Source: Sulfuritalea sp. (GTDB taxonomy: Bacteria; Pseudomonadota; Gammaproteobacteria; Burkholderiales; Rhodocyclaceae). Taken from it: 64,000 bases of DNA. Positions within the stretch are counted from its first letter, which is position 1; each line of letters starts with the position of its first letter. Made by a program: the position numbers and the translations under genes. The notes under the pieces are model-generated. The model had not been told where the DNA came from and searched no databases. It worked only from the letters and a program-made list of their open reading frames with translations. The stretch covers positions 1 through 64,000 of the forward strand of contig JALHPU010000005.1 of assembly GCA_022842325.1 (NCBI GenBank). Direction: 5' to 3'. Below, in pieces: positions 27,234 through 35,288 of the stretch.

Positions 27234-28691
27234 GTGTCAAAAATATCAGCACCAAGAAGCAATCGCGAGTTCGTCGAGGCCTGCATCAAGTCGGGCGACG
27301 CCGTGCGCATCAAGCAGCAGGTCGATTGGGACCTTGAGGCCGGCGCCATCGTGCGCCGCGTCTGCGAGCTGGGCCAGGCCGCGCCTTTCATGGAAAACAT
27401 CAAGGATTATCCCGGCTTCAGCTATTTCGGCGCGCCCTTGTCCACCTATCGCCGCATGGCGATTTCCCTGGGCATGGACCCCGCATCGACCCTGCCGGAA
27501 ATCGGCAAGGAATACCTCAAGCGTACCAACAGCGAGCCGATCTCCCCGGTGACCATCGACCGCAAGGACGCGCCGTGCAAGGAAAACATCCTGCTCGGTG
27601 ACGACGTCGACCTGTGCAAGGTGCCGGTGCCGCTGGTGCATGACGGCGACGGCGGCCGCTATGTCGGCACCTGGCACGCGGTGGTGACCAAGCATCCGGT
27701 GCGCGGCGACGTGAACTGGGGCATGTACCGGCAGATGATGTGGGACGGCCGCACCATGTCCGGTGCGGTGTTCCCTTTCTCCGACCTGGGCAAGGCGCTC
27801 ACCGAGTACTACCTGCCGCGCGGCGAGGGCTGCCCCTTCGCCACCGCCATCGGCCTCTCGCCGCTGGCCGCCATGGCGGCCTGCGCGCCCTCGCCGATCC
27901 CCGAGCCGGAACTGGTCAGCATGCTGTCCGGCGAACCGGCGCGGCTGGTCAAGTGCGAGACCAACGACCTCGAAGTACCGGCCGATGCCGAGATCATCCT
28001 CGAAGGCGTGATCCTGCCCGACTACAAGGTCGAGGAAGGCCCCTTCGGCGAATACACCGGCTACCGCACCAGTCCGCGCGATTTTCGCGTCACCTTCCGC
28101 GTCAATGCGATCACCTATCGCAACAACGCCACGATGACGATTTCCAACATGGGCACGCCGCAGGACGAGGGCCAGATGCTGCGCTCCTTCTCGCTCGGTC
28201 TGGAACTGGAAAAGCTGCTGCGCAGCCAGGGCATTCCGATCACCGGCGTGTACATGCATCCGCGCTCGACGCACCACATGATGATCGTCGGCGTCAAGCC
28301 GACCTATGCCGGCGTCGCCAGCCAGATCGCCCACCTCGCCTTCGGCAGCAAGCTCGGCCCCTGGTTCCACATGGTCATGGTGGTGGACGACAAGACCGAC
28401 ATCTACAACTGGGATGAGGTCTACCACGCCTTCTGCACGCGCTGCCATCCGGCCAACGGCATCCACATCTACAAGAACACCGTGGGCACCCCGCTCTACC
28501 CCTTCGCCACGCCGCACGAGCGCAAGTATTCGATCGGCTCCAAGGTGCTGTTCGATTGTCTCTGGCCGGTGGATTGGGACCCGGTCAACGACGTGCCGAC
28601 CACCGTCTCCTTCAAGAACGTGTACTCGAAGGAAATCCAGGACCAGGTCACCAGCAACTGGACCGCCTACGGCTATCCGCCCGTCAAGTAA
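27234..28691 (+). CDS. ppcA: Phenylphosphate carboxylase, alpha subunit (UbiD family, 54 kDa)
   Basis: The 485-residue protein is the second UbiD-like subunit: NWGMYRQMMWDGRTM and EGPFGEYTGYRTSPRDF correspond to the catalytic Arg and Glu regions of UbiD enzymes. The start is GTG 27234, six bases after AGGAG; a TTG two codons earlier lies inside the spacer. It follows ppcD by 40 bases and precedes ppcC by 12 bases, so the four genes form one block. It is thought to be the main carboxylation subunit. Confidence 0.94.
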   Translation: MSKISAPRSNREFVEACIKSGDAVRIKQQVDWDLEAGAIVRRVCELGQAAPFMENIKDYPGFSYFGAPLSTYRRMAISLGMDPASTLPEIGKEYLKRTNSEPISPVTIDRKDAPCKENILLGDDVDLCKVPVPLVHDGDGGRYVGTWHAVVTKHPVRGDVNWGMYRQMMWDGRTMSGAVFPFSDLGKALTEYYLPRGEGCPFATAIGLSPLAAMAACAPSPIPEPELVSMLSGEPARLVKCETNDLEVPADAEIILEGVILPDYKVEEGPFGEYTGYRTSPRDFRVTFRVNAITYRNNATMTISNMGTPQDEGQMLRSFSLGLELEKLLRSQGIPITGVYMHPRSTHHMMIVGVKPTYAGVASQIAHLAFGSKLGPWFHMVMVVDDKTDIYNWDEVYHAFCTRCHPANGIHIYKNTVGTPLYPFATPHERKYSIGSKVLFDCLWPVDWDPVNDVPTTVSFKNVYSKEIQDQVTSNWTAYGYPPVK

Positions 28692-28703
28692 GGAGCACAT
28701 GCG

Positions 28704-28958
28704 ATGAACCAATGGGAAGTATTTGTCATGGACGTAGCGGAACTGGCCGAGGGCACGGATCTCGAACTCACCATCCGCACCCTCAACCCCGGCCTGCAGA
28801 AGTACACCTACAAGCGTGTCAAGGCACAGGTGTCTTCGTCGCTGGACAAGTTTGCCGACCAGCTCCAGGTGCGCCTCGGACGCGGCCAGCTGAGCAAGGC
28901 GCGTTTCTCGATCAAGGTGATCGAGGAAATCCAGCGCTGTCCGGCCAAATATCTTTAA
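28704..28958 (+). CDS. ppcC: Phenylphosphate carboxylase, 10-kDa subunit
   Basis: The 84-residue protein lacks recognisable domains apart from a strand-rich start (WEVFVMDVAELAEGTDLELTIRTL) and a basic tail (VIEEIQRCPAKYL). Position directly after ppcA and size match the unique 10-kDa core subunit of Thauera phenylphosphate carboxylase, which is needed for the CO2/4-hydroxybenzoate exchange. AAGGAG precedes the ATG. Confidence 0.9.
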   Translation: MNQWEVFVMDVAELAEGTDLELTIRTLNPGLQKYTYKRVKAQVSSSLDKFADQLQVRLGRGQLSKARFSIKVIEEIQRCPAKYL

Positions 28959-29030
28959 CGCTCATGACTTCGATGGACTACCACGCATCATGAAATCTCG
29001 CACTTTCGATGAGCCTCAAGCTGGCAAGTG

Positions 29031-29127
29031 GGCCCGCCCCTCCCATCCTCCCCTCACGGGGAGGCTATCAATTGGCTCGCTACGCTCGAAACTGACACAG
29101 CGCGCTTGGCGATGTATTTCACTTTAA
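29031..29127. repeat. Intra-operon repeat element, copy B (before the third ubiD-like gene)
   Basis: It repeats the element at 25130-25226, with 36 identical bases including the CCTCCCC-TCAC-GGGGAGG hairpin and the same total spacing to TATTTCACTTTAA. Both copies lie just upstream of a UbiD-family gene in the same operon. Confidence 0.8.
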
Positions 29128-29145
29128 TCAGGGAGAAGCGAAAGC

Positions 29146-29177
29146 GGCGGTGGCGGCGTAGCGCCACCGCCGACTTT
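29146..29177 (-). repeat. Dispersed REP-like repeat with perfect 10-bp hairpin before the third ubiD-like gene
   Basis: GGCGGTGGCG at 29146-29155 pairs perfectly with CGCCACCGCC at 29162-29171 around GCGTAG, followed by the tail GACTTT. Compared with the consensus stem CGCCAGCGCC, base changes on one arm are matched on the other. It ends eight bases before the ATG at 29186, where a ribosome site would be expected, so it could mask translation. Confidence 0.75.
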
Positions 29178-29185
29178 GCCCGAAC

Positions 29186-30541
29186 ATGAGTTACAGAGAC
29201 CTGCGCGCCTTTCTCGCCGACCTCGGCAGCGACCTGCTGCAGGTCAGCCAGGCTTTCGACCCGAAACACGAGATGGCGGCGCTGTTGCGCGAAATGCCGG
29301 CCAACGGACCGGCCGTGCTGTTCGAGAACGTCATCGGCCATCCGGGAGCGCGCGTGGTCGGCAACCTGGTCGCCAGCCGCAAGCGCGTGGCGAAGGCGCT
29401 GAACACCAGCGAAAACGAACTGAACGCGACCTACCTGCAGCGCACGCGGCAAGGCATCGCCCCGCGCCAGACCAACGATGCGCCGGTCAAAGAGATATGC
29501 CACCTGGCGCCGCTCGACTTAGGCAGCCTGCTGCCGGTGCTGACCCACTATGCCGGCGACGGCGGGCCTTTCGTCACCACCGGCGTCGTGCTGTGCACCG
29601 ATCCGGCGACGGGCCGCCGCGGCATGGGCATCCACCGCATGATGGTCAAGGGCGGCACGCGCATGGGCATCCTGCTGGCCAATCCGCCCTTGTCCACTTT
29701 CCTTGCTAACGCCGAAGCCGCCGGCAAGCCACTCGACATCGCGGTGGCGCTCGGCGTCGAGCCGGCGCTGCTGATCGCCGCCGTGGTCAAGTCCGGTCCG
29801 CAGGGGCCGGACAAGATGGACATGGCCGGCGCCCTGCGCGGCGCGCCGGTGGATCTGGTCCGTGCCGAGACGGTCGCCGTCGATGTCCCGGCGCGCGCCG
29901 AGATCATCATCGAAGGCCGCATACTGCCCGGAGTACGCGAAGCCGAAGGCCCCTTCGGCGAGAACACCGGCTACTACTTCTCCAATGTCAGCCCGGTGGT
30001 GGAGGTGACGGCCGTCACCCACCGCCGCGATTTCATCTACGGCGCGTTGTGTCCCTGGACGGCCGATGTCGACGCCCTGCTGTCGCTGGCGGCCGGCACC
30101 GAACTGCTGGGCCAGTTGCGCACCCAGATGAGCGGCATCGCCGATCTCGACTTGACCACCGGCACCTGCGGCTTCACTGCGGTCATTGCCTTGAGCAAGG
30201 CCAAGCCCACCGACGTGCGGCGCCTGATCCACCTCGTGTTCGGCATGGACAAGCGCGTCAAGCTGGTCACCGTGGTCGACGACGACGTCGATATCCGCAA
30301 TCCGCGCGAGGTGTCCTGGGCACTGGCGACGCGCTTCCAGCCCGACCGCGACACGGTGATACTGTCCGGCATGGAAGGCTACGTGATCGACCCGTCCTGC
30401 GGCGGCGGCAACGTCGGCTCGCGCATGGGCATGGACGCGACCCGCGGCAGCGGCCCGGAGTTCGATAAGATCACGATTCCGGCCGCTGCGGCGGCCAAGG
30501 CCAGGAAGGTCCTGGCCGAAATCGGTTTTGTGGCGGGATAG
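29186..30541 (+). CDS. Third UbiD-family (de)carboxylase of the phenol locus
   Basis: The 451-residue protein is UbiD-like throughout: GIHRMMVKGGTRMGI, catalytic EGPFGENTGYYFSNVSP and the C-terminal VVDDDVDIRNPREVSWALATR. A third UbiD-like gene at this place is also present in the Thauera phenol cluster, where it is not a subunit of the purified carboxylase. It may handle another phenolic acid (for example a catechol or cresol route) or prenyl-FMN loading, but its substrate is unknown. No good ribosome site is visible before ATG 29186, which lies just after a stable hairpin. Confidence 0.88.
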   Translation: MSYRDLRAFLADLGSDLLQVSQAFDPKHEMAALLREMPANGPAVLFENVIGHPGARVVGNLVASRKRVAKALNTSENELNATYLQRTRQGIAPRQTNDAPVKEICHLAPLDLGSLLPVLTHYAGDGGPFVTTGVVLCTDPATGRRGMGIHRMMVKGGTRMGILLANPPLSTFLANAEAAGKPLDIAVALGVEPALLIAAVVKSGPQGPDKMDMAGALRGAPVDLVRAETVAVDVPARAEIIIEGRILPGVREAEGPFGENTGYYFSNVSPVVEVTAVTHRRDFIYGALCPWTADVDALLSLAAGTELLGQLRTQMSGIADLDLTTGTCGFTAVIALSKAKPTDVRRLIHLVFGMDKRVKLVTVVDDDVDIRNPREVSWALATRFQPDRDTVILSGMEGYVIDPSCGGGNVGSRMGMDATRGSGPEFDKITIPAAAAAKARKVLAEIGFVAG

Positions 30542-30589
30542 GCGATGCGTGCGCCTTCCCGCGGCAAACCCTCAAACGAGGACAAGAAA

Positions 30590-31183
30590 ATGAAGCTGGT
30601 AGTCGGAATCTCGGGAGCAAGCGGCGCGATCTACGGCCTGCGCATCCTCGAAGTGCTGCAGCAGGCGGGCGTCGAAACCCACCTGGTGATGTCGGACTCG
30701 GCCAAGCGCACCATCGTCTATGAAACCGATTACACGATCGAGCGGGTCAAGGCCCTGGCCAGTTACGTGCATGACATCAACGACGTCGGCGCCTGCATTT
30801 CTTCGGGCTCGTTCAAGACTGCCGGCATGGTCATTGCGCCCTGCTCGATCAAGACGCTGTCTGCGCTGGCCAATTCCTTCAATACCAACCTGCTGATCCG
30901 CGCCGCCGACGTCTGCCTCAAGGAACGGCGCAAGACGGTGCTGATGCTGCGCGAGACGCCGCTGCACCTCGGCCACCTGCGCCTGATGAGCCAGGTCACC
31001 GAAGCCGGCGCGGTGCTGGTGCCGCCGCTGCCGGCCTTCTACCATCGGCCGAAGACACTCGAAGACATCATCGACCAGTCGGTGAACAAGGCGCTCGACC
31101 AGTTCGACCTCGGCGTCGAGCTCAATCTGTTCAAGCGCTGGACCGGCAACGAGGAACGCGAAAAGGCCAAGTCCGGCCAGTGA
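30590..31183 (+). CDS. ubiX: UbiX-family flavin prenyltransferase
   Basis: The 197-residue protein makes prenylated FMN from FMN and dimethylallyl phosphate, the cofactor of UbiD enzymes. The FMN-binding start GISGASGAIYGLRIL, the SSGSFKTAGMVIAPCSIKTL segment and the C-terminal RETPLHLGHLRLMSQVTEAG with PPLPAFYHRPKTLEDI are all present. The start at 30590 follows GAGGACAAGAAA; an ATG 15 codons earlier gives an unconserved lead. It supplies the phenylphosphate carboxylase and the third UbiD-like enzyme. Confidence 0.95.
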   Translation: MKLVVGISGASGAIYGLRILEVLQQAGVETHLVMSDSAKRTIVYETDYTIERVKALASYVHDINDVGACISSGSFKTAGMVIAPCSIKTLSALANSFNTNLLIRAADVCLKERRKTVLMLRETPLHLGHLRLMSQVTEAGAVLVPPLPAFYHRPKTLEDIIDQSVNKALDQFDLGVELNLFKRWTGNEEREKAKSGQ

Positions 31184-31187
31184 TGCC

Positions 31188-31580
31188 ATGCGCATGACAC
31201 TGGAGGGCACCCTGTGCAGCGGCCTCGGTGAAGGCGCCGGTTTCATCGCGCTCGATTGGGTCGATCGCCAGTTTCGCGACAAACTGGGCTATCGGCCCTA
31301 CCCCGGCACACTGAACCTGAGCCTGGAAGGCGCCGACTGGATCGCCGCACGCGAGGCGATGCAACTGGCGGCGGGAATTGCCATCGAGCCGCAGGCCGGC
31401 TTCTGCGCCGCCAGGTGCTTTGCCGTGCTGATCGACGGCTCGATCGCGGGCGCCGCCGTGCTGCCGGAAGTTGACGACTACCCCGAACACAAGCTGGAAA
31501 TCGTCGCGCCGGTGGCCGTACGCGACGAACTGCACCTGAACGATGGTGATCGTGTGACGCTGCAGTTGCAGATCGAATGA
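31188..31580 (+). CDS. DUF120 / archaeal-type riboflavin kinase-like protein
   Basis: The 130-residue protein has the signature of the RibK cradle-loop-barrel family: LEGTLCSGLGEGAGFIALDW, then LGYRPYPGTLNLSL, and a late DGDRVTLQLQI strand. Known archaeal members phosphorylate riboflavin to FMN using CTP. Bacteria normally use the unrelated RibF, so this gene is unusual. Directly after ubiX by four bases and overlapping the next gene by four, it probably raises FMN supply for prenyl-FMN synthesis. A regulatory flavin- or nucleotide-binding role is the alternative. Start may be ATG 31188 or 31194. Confidence 0.8.
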   Translation: MRMTLEGTLCSGLGEGAGFIALDWVDRQFRDKLGYRPYPGTLNLSLEGADWIAAREAMQLAAGIAIEPQAGFCAARCFAVLIDGSIAGAAVLPEVDDYPEHKLEIVAPVAVRDELHLNDGDRVTLQLQIE

Positions 31581-32128
31581 CGGCGGCCTTCTGCAGCCGG
31601 TGTGCGGCGCCGATGGCCTCGGCCATGCTGGGCGGCAAGCAGCGCCCCCAGTGCCCCGCCTGCGGTTTCGTCGCCTGGCGCAACCCGGCTCCGGTCGGCA
31701 TGGCCCTGATCGAACACGAGGATCGCCTGGTGCTGATCCGCCGCAGCACGGCGCCGCTGGCGGATTACTGGGCGCCTCCGGCCGGCTACGTCGAATGCGG
31801 CGAATCGGTACCCGCGGCGGTCTGCCGCGAGGCGCACGAGGAATGCGGGCTGCTGATCGAACTCGACGGCCTGGTCGGCGTCTATTCGCAGGCGGACGTC
31901 GATGTCCTGATCGTCGCCTACCGCGCCCACTCGACCGGCGGCGAACTGGCGGCCGGCGACGATGCGAGCGATGCGCGCCTGTTCGCAGTCAATGAATTAC
32001 CACTGCAGCCGCCGCCGAAAGACGGCAGCGCCACCGACCTCTGGCTTTACCAGGTCGTCGCCGACACGATTGCGCACTGGCGCGGGGCCATCCGCCCCGA
32101 CCATAACCCAAGGAGCACAACACAATGA
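31577..32128 (+). CDS. Nudix hydrolase with zinc ribbon
   Basis: The 183-residue protein begins with a four-Cys ribbon (CSRCAAP...CPACGF) and carries a full Nudix box, GYVECGESVPAAVCREAHEECGL (given here as GX5EX7REX2EEXG), at about residues 73-95. Zinc-ribbon Nudix proteins commonly cleave NADH or ADP-ribose. In this context a dimethylallyl diphosphate to dimethylallyl phosphate activity, feeding UbiX, is an attractive but untested idea. It overlaps both neighbours by four bases. A mutT-like gene also ends the Thauera phenol cluster. Confidence 0.88.
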   Translation: MTAAFCSRCAAPMASAMLGGKQRPQCPACGFVAWRNPAPVGMALIEHEDRLVLIRRSTAPLADYWAPPAGYVECGESVPAAVCREAHEECGLLIELDGLVGVYSQADVDVLIVAYRAHSTGGELAAGDDASDARLFAVNELPLQPPPKDGSATDLWLYQVVADTIAHWRGAIRPDHNPRSTTQ

Positions 32129-32586
32129 TAGGCAACATCACCCCCACACTCCCGCAAAAACTGGTCGGCTACCTGCGCCCCGGCGCTCCGGCGCTGATGC
32201 TGAGCAGCGGCGCCGACGGCTACGCGACCTCGGCCTACACCTGGGCCATTGCGATCGACGACCAGCGCATCCGTTTCGCAGTCGACGTCGGCGGCTCGTC
32301 GATGACCAACCTGCAGCGCAGCGGCCAGGCCTCGATCCAGGTCATCGGTCCGGGCAGCGTGAGCTTCCTGGTCAAGGGCAAGTCGCGCCTGATCAAGGAC
32401 CGCATCGACGCCGCTGCTCCCTACTCGATCATGATCTGGGAAATGGACGTGATGGGCGCCAAGGACCAGTCCTGGACCGGCGTCAGCACCACGGCGCTGA
32501 TGTACGAATGGCCGGCCGAACAGCGCGAAGCCATGCTGAAAATGGAACAGGCGGTGTATGCCGAAATGCGCGACTGCATTGCCTGA
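32125..32586 (+). CDS. PPOX-fold flavin-binding protein
   Basis: The 153-residue protein has the split-barrel pattern of pyridoxamine-phosphate-oxidase-like proteins: PALMLSSGADGYATSAYTWA, then RIRFAVDVGGSSMTNLQRSGQASIQVIG. Members bind FMN or similar cofactors. AAGGAG precedes ATG 32125, which overlaps the Nudix stop. It is the second PPOX-fold protein in the locus, the other being coupled to the regulator, so flavin handling seems a theme. Its substrate is unknown. Confidence 0.82.
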   Translation: MIGNITPTLPQKLVGYLRPGAPALMLSSGADGYATSAYTWAIAIDDQRIRFAVDVGGSSMTNLQRSGQASIQVIGPGSVSFLVKGKSRLIKDRIDAAAPYSIMIWEMDVMGAKDQSWTGVSTTALMYEWPAEQREAMLKMEQAVYAEMRDCIA

Positions 32587-32610
32587 AGCGGGTCGGGCAA
32601 TTCCCGCGGC

Positions 32611-33348
32611 ATGAAGAGCCGAACCCCTGACGCGACGCTGATCTACGCCATCGGCGACCTGCACGGCCGGCTCGACCTGCTCGACGACATGCAGCGCCGG
32701 ATCGAGGCCGATGCAAGCAGCCGCCATGCAGCGCGCAAGCAGGTGGTCTACCTCGGCGACTATGTCAGCCGCGGCGCGGATTCGCCCCGCGTGGTGGAAC
32801 GGGTGATCGAATGGCTGCCCGCGGGTTTCGAGCGCGTGACGCTCAAGGGCAATCACGAGGACCTGCTGCTGCGCTTCATCGATGGCGATATCGCCGCCGG
32901 TGCCCACTGGTTCGACTATGGCGGCCTCGACACCCTGGCCGCCTATGGGGTAGCGATCGCGGACCACCTGGCGCGCGACGCTGCCAGCGTCGCGGAACTG
33001 CGCGAGAGCCTCGTCGCCGCGCTGCCGCCCTCACACCTCGCCTTCTTCCGCACGCTCGGCGTGCGCCACTGCGCCGGCGACTACTGTTTCGTGCATGGCG
33101 GGATACGCCCGGGGATAGCGCTCGACGAACAGAGCGACCATGACTGCATGTGGATCCGCGGCAGCTTTCTCGAATCCGAGGCGGAGCACGGCGCGATCAT
33201 CGTGCACGGCCACAGCATCAGCCCGCAACCGGAGGTCCGCCACAACCGCATCGGCATCGATACCGGCGCCTACCGCAGCGGCGTTCTGACCTGCCTGGTG
33301 CTCGCCGGCGAGAGCCGCAGCTTCCTGCAAACCGCCAGCCCCGCTTGA
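32611..33348 (+). CDS. Serine/threonine-type metallophosphatase (PrpE/ApaH-like)
   Basis: The 245-residue protein has the calcineurin-like motif set: GDLHGRLDLLDDM, GDYVSRGADSPRVVE, LKGNHEDLL, a late HG in VHGGIRPG and IIVHGHSI. These bind two metal ions. Close relatives are bacterial PPP-type phosphatases and diadenosine tetraphosphatases. It is 24 bases after the PPOX gene and is the last gene of the phenol operon. Its target in phenol metabolism, if any, is not known. Confidence 0.88.
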   Translation: MKSRTPDATLIYAIGDLHGRLDLLDDMQRRIEADASSRHAARKQVVYLGDYVSRGADSPRVVERVIEWLPAGFERVTLKGNHEDLLLRFIDGDIAAGAHWFDYGGLDTLAAYGVAIADHLARDAASVAELRESLVAALPPSHLAFFRTLGVRHCAGDYCFVHGGIRPGIALDEQSDHDCMWIRGSFLESEAEHGAIIVHGHSISPQPEVRHNRIGIDTGAYRSGVLTCLVLAGESRSFLQTASPA

Positions 33349-33357
33349 CCGGATATG

Positions 33358-33394
33358 AAAGTCGGCGCTGGTGCAACGGCAATCTGCATCAGCG
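33358..33394 (+). repeat. Dispersed REP-like repeat after the phosphatase gene
   Basis: Head AAAGTCGG is followed by CGCTGGTGCA (33367-33376), which pairs with TGCATCAGCG (33385-33394) with one G-T wobble around ACGGCAATC. The stem sequence differs from the other copies yet remains self-complementary. Confidence 0.75.
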
Positions 33395-33398
33395 TTTT

Positions 33399-33446
33399 AT
33401 GATGGACCACAAATGATTTGACTTCCACCATTCTTGTCTTTATCCT
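33399..33446 (+). promoter_or_regulatory. Promoter and candidate MarR operator of the oxidoreductase operon
   Basis: TTGACT (33418-33423) and TATCCT (33441-33446), 17 bases apart, form a plausible sigma-70 promoter. The 21 bases at 33399-33419 (ATGATGGAC start, ATTT end) match 17 of 21 bases at 41337-41357, upstream of the second AOR gene. A further dyad TGATTTAATCA lies at 33473-33483. The MarR protein encoded within the locus is the obvious candidate binder. Confidence 0.55.
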
Positions 33447-33542
33447 ACGTCATTGGTAGGGTTATTTAGACTTGATTTAATCAGGGTTAAACAAAGCGCC
33501 CGCGCACCGAAAACGCGGGGCTGCAAACGGAGGAGGAAGCTC

Positions 33543-35288
33543 ATGGCAATCAACAGTGTTTCGCTGGTAATCGCCGGCAGCGGCGGCGCCGGGGTGGTTA
33601 CCGCCGGTTCCCTGCTGCTCGATGCGGCGGCCAAGGCCGGCTGGTATGCCCTGATGAGCCGTTCCTCGGGCCCGCAGATCCGTGGCGGCGAAGCCGCCGC
33701 AATGCTGCGCTTCGCCACCGAGCCGATCATGTCGCACGACGACAGCTTCCATCTGCTGATGGCCATCGACTGGGACAACATCGGCCGCTTCTCGGCCGAG
33801 ATTCCGCTGGTCGCCGACAGCCTGATCGTCGGCGATCCGGCCCATGGCCCGGCACCCGCCGCCTTGCTGGCTGGCAGCCCGCGGCAGGCCGCGCTGGCGA
33901 TGACCGACATCGCCGCAAAAATCGAGAACGGCCGTCCCAACATGGTCGCGCTGGGCGCCATCGCCGCCCTGATCGGCCTGCCGGCCGAAGCCATGCAGGC
34001 CGTGGTCGAAGACAACCTGAAGCGCAAGGGCCAGGCCGCGATCGACGCCAGCATGGCGGCGTTTCATGCCGGCTTCGCCGCGGCGGCCGACTTGCCGGCC
34101 ATCCCCATGCTGCCGGCGGTTGCCGCCGCCAGCGGACCGCGCTGGAGCATCACCGGCAACGAAGCTACCGGCCTGGGCGTGATTCGCGGCGGCGTGCGCT
34201 TCGTCGCCGCCTACCCGATCACGCCCGCCACCGAAGTCCTGGAATGGCTGGCGCCGTCGCTGGCCAAGGTCGGCGGCATGCTGGTACAGGCCGAGGACGA
34301 ACTGGCCTCGATCAACCAGATCATCGGCGCCTCCTACGGCGGTGTGCCGGCGATGACGGCCACCTCCGGCCCCGGCCTGTCGCTGATGATCGAATCGCTG
34401 GGCCTCGCGGTCGCTGCCGAGGTCCCGCTGGTGGTGGTCGACGTGATGCGCGTCGGCCCCTCGACCGGCATCGCCACCAAGTCCGAGCAGAGCGACCTCA
34501 ACATCGCGGTGTATGGCCTGCACGGCGACGCGCCGCATATCGTGGTCGCCGCCAACTCGGTGGCCGACTGCCTGTTCACTACGCAGTGGGCGGTGCATCT
34601 GGCCGAAGCCATGCAGGCGCCGGCCCTGGTGCTCACCGACCAGGCCATGGGCCAGGCCCGCGCCATCCTGCCCAAGCCCGCCGAGCTGGCCTTCATCGGC
34701 CAACGCCTGACTGCTCCCGCCGCCGTCGAAGGCGAACGCTACAAGCGCTATGCGGTGACCGGTTCCGGCGTTTCGCCGATGGCGATTCCCGGCACGCCGG
34801 GCCTGACCCACACCGCCGACGGCCTCGAGCACAACGAATTCGGCACGCCATCCTCGCAGGCCTCGGACCACCAGGCGCAGATGGACAAGCGCAGCCGCAA
34901 GCTGACCCAGTACAACTACGGCGACCACTGGGCCGACATCGAGGATGCAGAAGTCGGCGCCGGCGACACGGCGATCATCACCTGGGGTTCGTCGACCGGC
35001 CCGGCGCGCGAAGCCCTGCAGCGTTACTCCGCCGCCGGCGGCAAGGCGCGCCTGATCTCGCTGCGCCTGATCGCCCCGGTGCAGCCGGAGAAGATGGCGG
35101 CAGCGCTCAAAGGAATCAAACGCGCGGTAGTCGTCGAGCAATCGCACAGCGGGCAGTTCTACCGCATGTTGCGCGCCTTCTACGACTTGCCGGCCAAGAC
35201 GATTTCGCTGCACCACGGCGGTCCGCTGGCATTCGGCCCGAACCAGATCCTGGAACAACTGAATCAACTCAATGCAGGGAGCGCGTAA
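33543..35288 (+). CDS. korA: 2-oxoacid:acceptor oxidoreductase, fused gamma-alpha subunit
   Basis: The 581-residue protein joins a gamma domain (GSGGAGVVTAGSLLLDAA and SSGPQIRGGEAA, residues 1-190) to an alpha domain with the pyrimidine-binding YPITPATEVLEWLA motif and TSGPGLSLMIESLGLA. This is the layout of ferredoxin-dependent 2-oxoglutarate (KorA) and related oxidoreductases. Start ATG 33543 has GGAGGAGGAAG in front. The stop overlaps korB (TAATG). The substrate is not certain; an arylpyruvate or 2-oxoglutarate are both possible. It would reduce the ferredoxin encoded three genes on. Confidence 0.9.
   Translation: MAINSVSLVIAGSGGAGVVTAGSLLLDAAAKAGWYALMSRSSGPQIRGGEAAAMLRFATEPIMSHDDSFHLLMAIDWDNIGRFSAEIPLVADSLIVGDPAHGPAPAALLAGSPRQAALAMTDIAAKIENGRPNMVALGAIAALIGLPAEAMQAVVEDNLKRKGQAAIDASMAAFHAGFAAAADLPAIPMLPAVAAASGPRWSITGNEATGLGVIRGGVRFVAAYPITPATEVLEWLAPSLAKVGGMLVQAEDELASINQIIGASYGGVPAMTATSGPGLSLMIESLGLAVAAEVPLVVVDVMRVGPSTGIATKSEQSDLNIAVYGLHGDAPHIVVAANSVADCLFTTQWAVHLAEAMQAPALVLTDQAMGQARAILPKPAELAFIGQRLTAPAAVEGERYKRYAVTGSGVSPMAIPGTPGLTHTADGLEHNEFGTPSSQASDHQAQMDKRSRKLTQYNYGDHWADIEDAEVGAGDTAIITWGSSTGPAREALQRYSAAGGKARLISLRLIAPVQPEKMAAALKGIKRAVVVEQSHSGQFYRMLRAFYDLPAKTISLHHGGPLAFGPNQILEQLNQLNAGSA
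34950..34973 (+). repeat. Possible copy of the dispersed repeat inside korA
   Basis: AAGTCGGCGCCGGCGACACG matches the head and loop of the repeat and encodes VGAGDTA, but no pairing arm follows. It may be coincidence in a GC-rich coding frame. Confidence 0.35.

Noticed and set aside
31188..31580. Annotating the DUF120 protein firmly as riboflavin kinase
   Set aside because: Only family-level similarity is visible; the catalytic residues of archaeal RibK could not be checked one by one, so the name is kept as kinase-like.
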